Positions 13,386 through 15,415 of a DNA stretch of 15,415 nt are shown piece by piece. A program made the translations under genes and the position numbers. The DNA comes from Gemmatimonadota bacterium (GTDB lineage Bacteria > Latescibacterota > UBA2968 > UBA8231). The first letter of the stretch is position 1; every line of letters starts with the position of its first letter. Location: positions 1 through 15,415 of the forward strand of contig JAPPEF010000325.1 of NCBI GenBank assembly GCA_028875335.1. The letters are read 5' to 3'. The notes below the pieces were generated by a model. The model made no database searches and was not told the origin of the DNA. It worked only from the letters and a program-made list of their open reading frames with translations.

Positions 13386-14618
13386 ATGGGTAGTGTGCAA
13401 ATCAACGAGGACCTGCTATCGGACAGCGCCTATTTTGCCGCAGCAAGTCGGCGTGCCGCGCTAGCAGAAATGTTCGAATTCCGCGACCGGCGGGTCGTAT
13501 TCGGGGCGGGTGCCCTGTCGCAGCTAGCCGACGAGTGCGGCCGCCTCGGCGCGGGCCGAGTGCTGCTCATCCACGATCCGGGCATTGCCCCACTCGTCGA
13601 CTTAGTCCGCCAAGCTCTCGATGGCCTAGACGTGGTGAGCGCGTACAGCGAGATCGCGCCCAATCCCTCCGTCCAGAGCGTCGATGCCTGCGCGCACGCG
13701 CTGGCAGCCGCGGATTTCGATGTGGCGGTCGCCTTGGGCGGGGGCAGCACCATGGACACGGCCAAATCCGCGCTCTGCACCGCTGCAAATGGCGGCTCCG
13801 TGGCCGATTACTTTGGCTTCGACCTGTACGAAAAACCGCCGCTGGCCCCACTCGTCGGCATCCCGACCACCGCGGGCACGGGCAGCGAGGTCAGCCGAGT
13901 GTCAGTAATCGCCGACGCAACCGGCAAAAAGGCCGTGTACAGCAGCTACTTACAGCCCAAGGCCGCCCTAGTGGACCCGCGTTTGCACCAAGACCTGCCG
14001 CCGGTATTGACCGCAATCACCGGCTTGGATGCCCTCGGGCACGCCCTCGAATGCACGGCCTCCACCAAGAGTAATGCCATCGGCGACGCCGTAGCGCGAG
14101 CAGCCTTGACCGCAGGCTGCCCGGCGTACGTGCAGGCCGTAGTCCACGGCGACCCCAACGCGCGCTATCAAATGGCGCGCTGTGCCCTGCTAGCCGGACT
14201 GCTGTTGAGTCCTATCAATACTGGGGCCGGCCATGCACTCGGCTACGGGATCGAGAAGGTCTCCTTTGAGCGCGGCGCACCCGTGCCGCACGGCTCGGCT
14301 GTGGCCCTCGTCTTGCCCGGAGTGATGCGGCACAACGCCCCGGCTGTGGCCGACAAATACTACTTCGCCGCAGGGGCCGCTGGGCTAGAGTTGGGAGGCA
14401 AAAGCCGTGAAGAAGGGGTCGAACTAGCCGCGGAGTGGATCGACGGGTTGCGGCGGCAGCACACTCCCTACGGCTCGCTGAGCGAGGCTGGGATAAGCGC
14501 CGCCGACATTCCGCAGATGGTCGAAAGCGCCCTGAGCGTCCAGCGCCTGCTCAAACCCAATCCGGTCGCAGTGGCAGCGGACGACGCGGCCGACATCTAT
14601 CAGAACGCACTGAACTAA
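13386..14618 (+). CDS. Iron-type (group III) alcohol dehydrogenase
   Basis: A 410-residue NAD(P)-dependent enzyme. Landmarks are GGGSTMDTAK (about 118-127), the PTTAGTGSEV loop (160-169) and the metal ligands Asp215 and His219 (GLDALGHALE), His283 (GAGHALGYG) and His302 (PVPHGSAVAL). The last two histidines are 19 residues apart, wider than the 14 in E. coli FucO, marking a small insertion. The start at 13386 has AGAGGAAGG upstream; a longer open frame to 13122 would cross the promoter region and overlap the opposing gene. It is transcribed away from the oxygenase operon and 18 bases ahead of a flavin-reductase-like gene. It probably interconverts an alcohol and aldehyde or ketone in the same pathway; a maleylacetate-reductase-like role is possible but not supported specifically. 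Confidence 0.93.
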   Translation: MGSVQINEDLLSDSAYFAAASRRAALAEMFEFRDRRVVFGAGALSQLADECGRLGAGRVLLIHDPGIAPLVDLVRQALDGLDVVSAYSEIAPNPSVQSVDACAHALAAADFDVAVALGGGSTMDTAKSALCTAANGGSVADYFGFDLYEKPPLAPLVGIPTTAGTGSEVSRVSVIADATGKKAVYSSYLQPKAALVDPRLHQDLPPVLTAITGLDALGHALECTASTKSNAIGDAVARAALTAGCPAYVQAVVHGDPNARYQMARCALLAGLLLSPINTGAGHALGYGIEKVSFERGAPVPHGSAVALVLPGVMRHNAPAVADKYYFAAGAAGLELGGKSREEGVELAAEWIDGLRRQHTPYGSLSEAGISAADIPQMVESALSVQRLLKPNPVAVAADDAADIYQNALN

Positions 14619-14636
14619 AGCGAAAGGAAACGCGCA

Positions 14637-15110
14637 ATGGCGTTTGATCCTCTGCTTCAGCGGCAAATTATGGGCCGCTTTGCCACCGGCGTCACCGTGG
14701 TAACCACCTCCTGCGACGGCCAACTTTGGGGCATGACGGCCAACGCAGTCATGTCGCTGTCGCTGTCGCCTCCACTGGTGGTGGTCTCGGTTGACAAAAG
14801 CGCGTCCATGCACGGCCTATTGCAAAAAGCCGAGGGCTTTGCCATCAACATCCTCAAGCGAGAGCAGGAGGACCTCTCCGTGCGCTTTGCCCAGCGTGGC
14901 CCCAAGGACTTTGCGGATCTGGCGACCAAAGTGGCCCAGACCGGCGCGCCGATTTTGGCCGACGCCTTGGCCTATGTGGACTGCAAGCTAGTGGACGTCG
15001 CGGCCGCGGGCGACCACGACATGTTCATCGGCGAATGCCTCGCCGGCGAGGTAGGCAATGGTGCGCCGCTGATCTTCTTCGGCGGGCAATACGCCGAGTT
15101 GGCCGATTAG
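14637..15110 (+). CDS. Flavin-reductase-like FMN-binding protein
   Basis: A 157-residue split-barrel FMN-binding protein of the flavin reductase-like domain family (HpaC/RutF type). Family signatures are RFATGVTVVTT, WGMTANAVMSLSLSPPLVVVSV near the flavin, the RFAQRGPKDF segment and the GDHDMFIGE strand, with PLIFFGGQYAEL at the end. Such proteins reduce FMN or FAD with NAD(P)H for a partner monooxygenase, or act as small flavoenzymes. No flavin monooxygenase is in the window, and the oxygenases nearby are iron/2-oxoglutarate types that do not need it. AAAGGA precedes the ATG, 18 bases after the dehydrogenase stop, so it belongs to the same transcript. Confidence 0.9.
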   Translation: MAFDPLLQRQIMGRFATGVTVVTTSCDGQLWGMTANAVMSLSLSPPLVVVSVDKSASMHGLLQKAEGFAINILKREQEDLSVRFAQRGPKDFADLATKVAQTGAPILADALAYVDCKLVDVAAAGDHDMFIGECLAGEVGNGAPLIFFGGQYAELAD

Positions 15111-15137
15111 ACTGACCCAAGAGAAAGGAATGCTGTG

Positions 15138-15415
15138 ATGAGCAAAAAAATCGTCAAAAGCGAAGCCGAGTGGCGGCAGGAACTCACCGAAGAGCAATAC
15201 CACGTAACGCGGCAAAAGGGCACGGAACGAGCCTTTACCGGCGAGCTATGCGACAACAAGGAGCAAGGCGTCTATCGCTGCGTCTGCTGCGGCAGCGAGC
15301 TGTTCAGCTCTGAAACCAAGTACGATTCGCGGTCTGGTTGGCCTAGCTTCTGGCAGCCCCTCGCCGCGGACAAGGTCGCCGAGGAGCGCGACACCAGCCA
15401 CGGCATGGTGCGCAC
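15138..15415 (+). CDS. msrB: Peptide methionine (R)-S-oxide reductase MsrB (partial, 3' end missing)
   Basis: The first 92 residues of MsrB, which reduces methionine-R-sulfoxide. Visible landmarks are the first zinc CxxC pair (Cys48 and Cys51 in RCVCCGSELF), the KYDSRSGWPSFWQP block and SHGMVR. The catalytic Cys near the C-terminus and the second zinc pair lie beyond the window. The block reads SRSGWPSF, without the Cys that some members carry there as a resolving residue, so recycling may use another thiol. The ATG at 15138 has AAAGGAA upstream; a GTG at 15135 is also in frame. It follows the flavin-reductase-like gene by 27 bases and may share its transcript, perhaps as protection in an oxygenase-rich locus. 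Confidence 0.93.
   Translation, partial: MSKKIVKSEAEWRQELTEEQYHVTRQKGTERAFTGELCDNKEQGVYRCVCCGSELFSSETKYDSRSGWPSFWQPLAADKVAEERDTSHGMVR

Noticed and set aside
13281..13400. 40-residue N-terminal extension of the oxygenase at 12519-13280
   Set aside because: It crosses the promoter region; the ATG at 13280 has GGAG upstream and the expected N-terminus.

Overview
The window is GC-rich, densely packed bacterial DNA. Genes start at ATG, GTG or TTG behind purine-rich ribosome binding sites, gaps are short, and several genes overlap by 4 bases. I see no rRNA, tRNA, CRISPR array, insertion sequence or integrase. The species cannot be read from the sequence. A Gram-negative-type envelope is suggested by a secreted binding protein next to a two-pass sensor kinase. 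The mix of phytanoyl-CoA-dioxygenase-like oxygenases, stand-alone sugar isomerases and dehydrogenases, and partner-switching regulators resembles uncultured environmental or sponge-associated lineages (Latescibacterota, Poribacteria or Entotheonella types). That is a weak inference.

Left (1-2129): the tail of an unidentified gene, then a TIM-barrel sugar isomerase/epimerase-like protein (224-979) and a zinc-dependent medium-chain dehydrogenase (1002-2129). The pair looks like a small polyol or sugar catabolic unit.

Centre (2176-8934): a signalling block. Four overlapping plus-strand genes encode a receiver-PP2C phosphatase (2176-3345), an RsbW-like HATPase kinase (3342-3764), a secreted LivK-like binding protein (3761-4930) and a membrane histidine kinase with a large extracytoplasmic domain (4927-7173). 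Meeting the kinase stop-to-stop with no spacer is a minus-strand STAS anti-sigma-antagonist gene (7174-7503). It lies directly downstream of an Amt ammonium transporter gene (7549-8934), which has a good sigma-70-type promoter. Together these supply every part of a route from ligand through binding protein, sensor kinase and receiver-phosphatase to a STAS/HATPase switch. No sigma factor gene is present, and the STAS partner appears to be co-transcribed with the ammonium transporter.

Right-centre (9175-10920): one minus-strand gene for a SMC/RecF-like ATPase joined to an OLD/DUF4435-like TOPRIM-type C-terminal half. It is a candidate stand-alone defence gene.

Right (10996-15415): a minus-strand operon of two Fe(II)/2-oxoglutarate oxygenases flanking a KDPG/KHG-type aldolase (13280 down to 10996). 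It diverges, across a 105-bp promoter region, from a plus-strand series of iron-type alcohol dehydrogenase, flavin-reductase-like protein and MsrB (cut by the window end). This looks like an oxidative catabolic locus for an unidentified oxygenated or sugar-acid-like compound.
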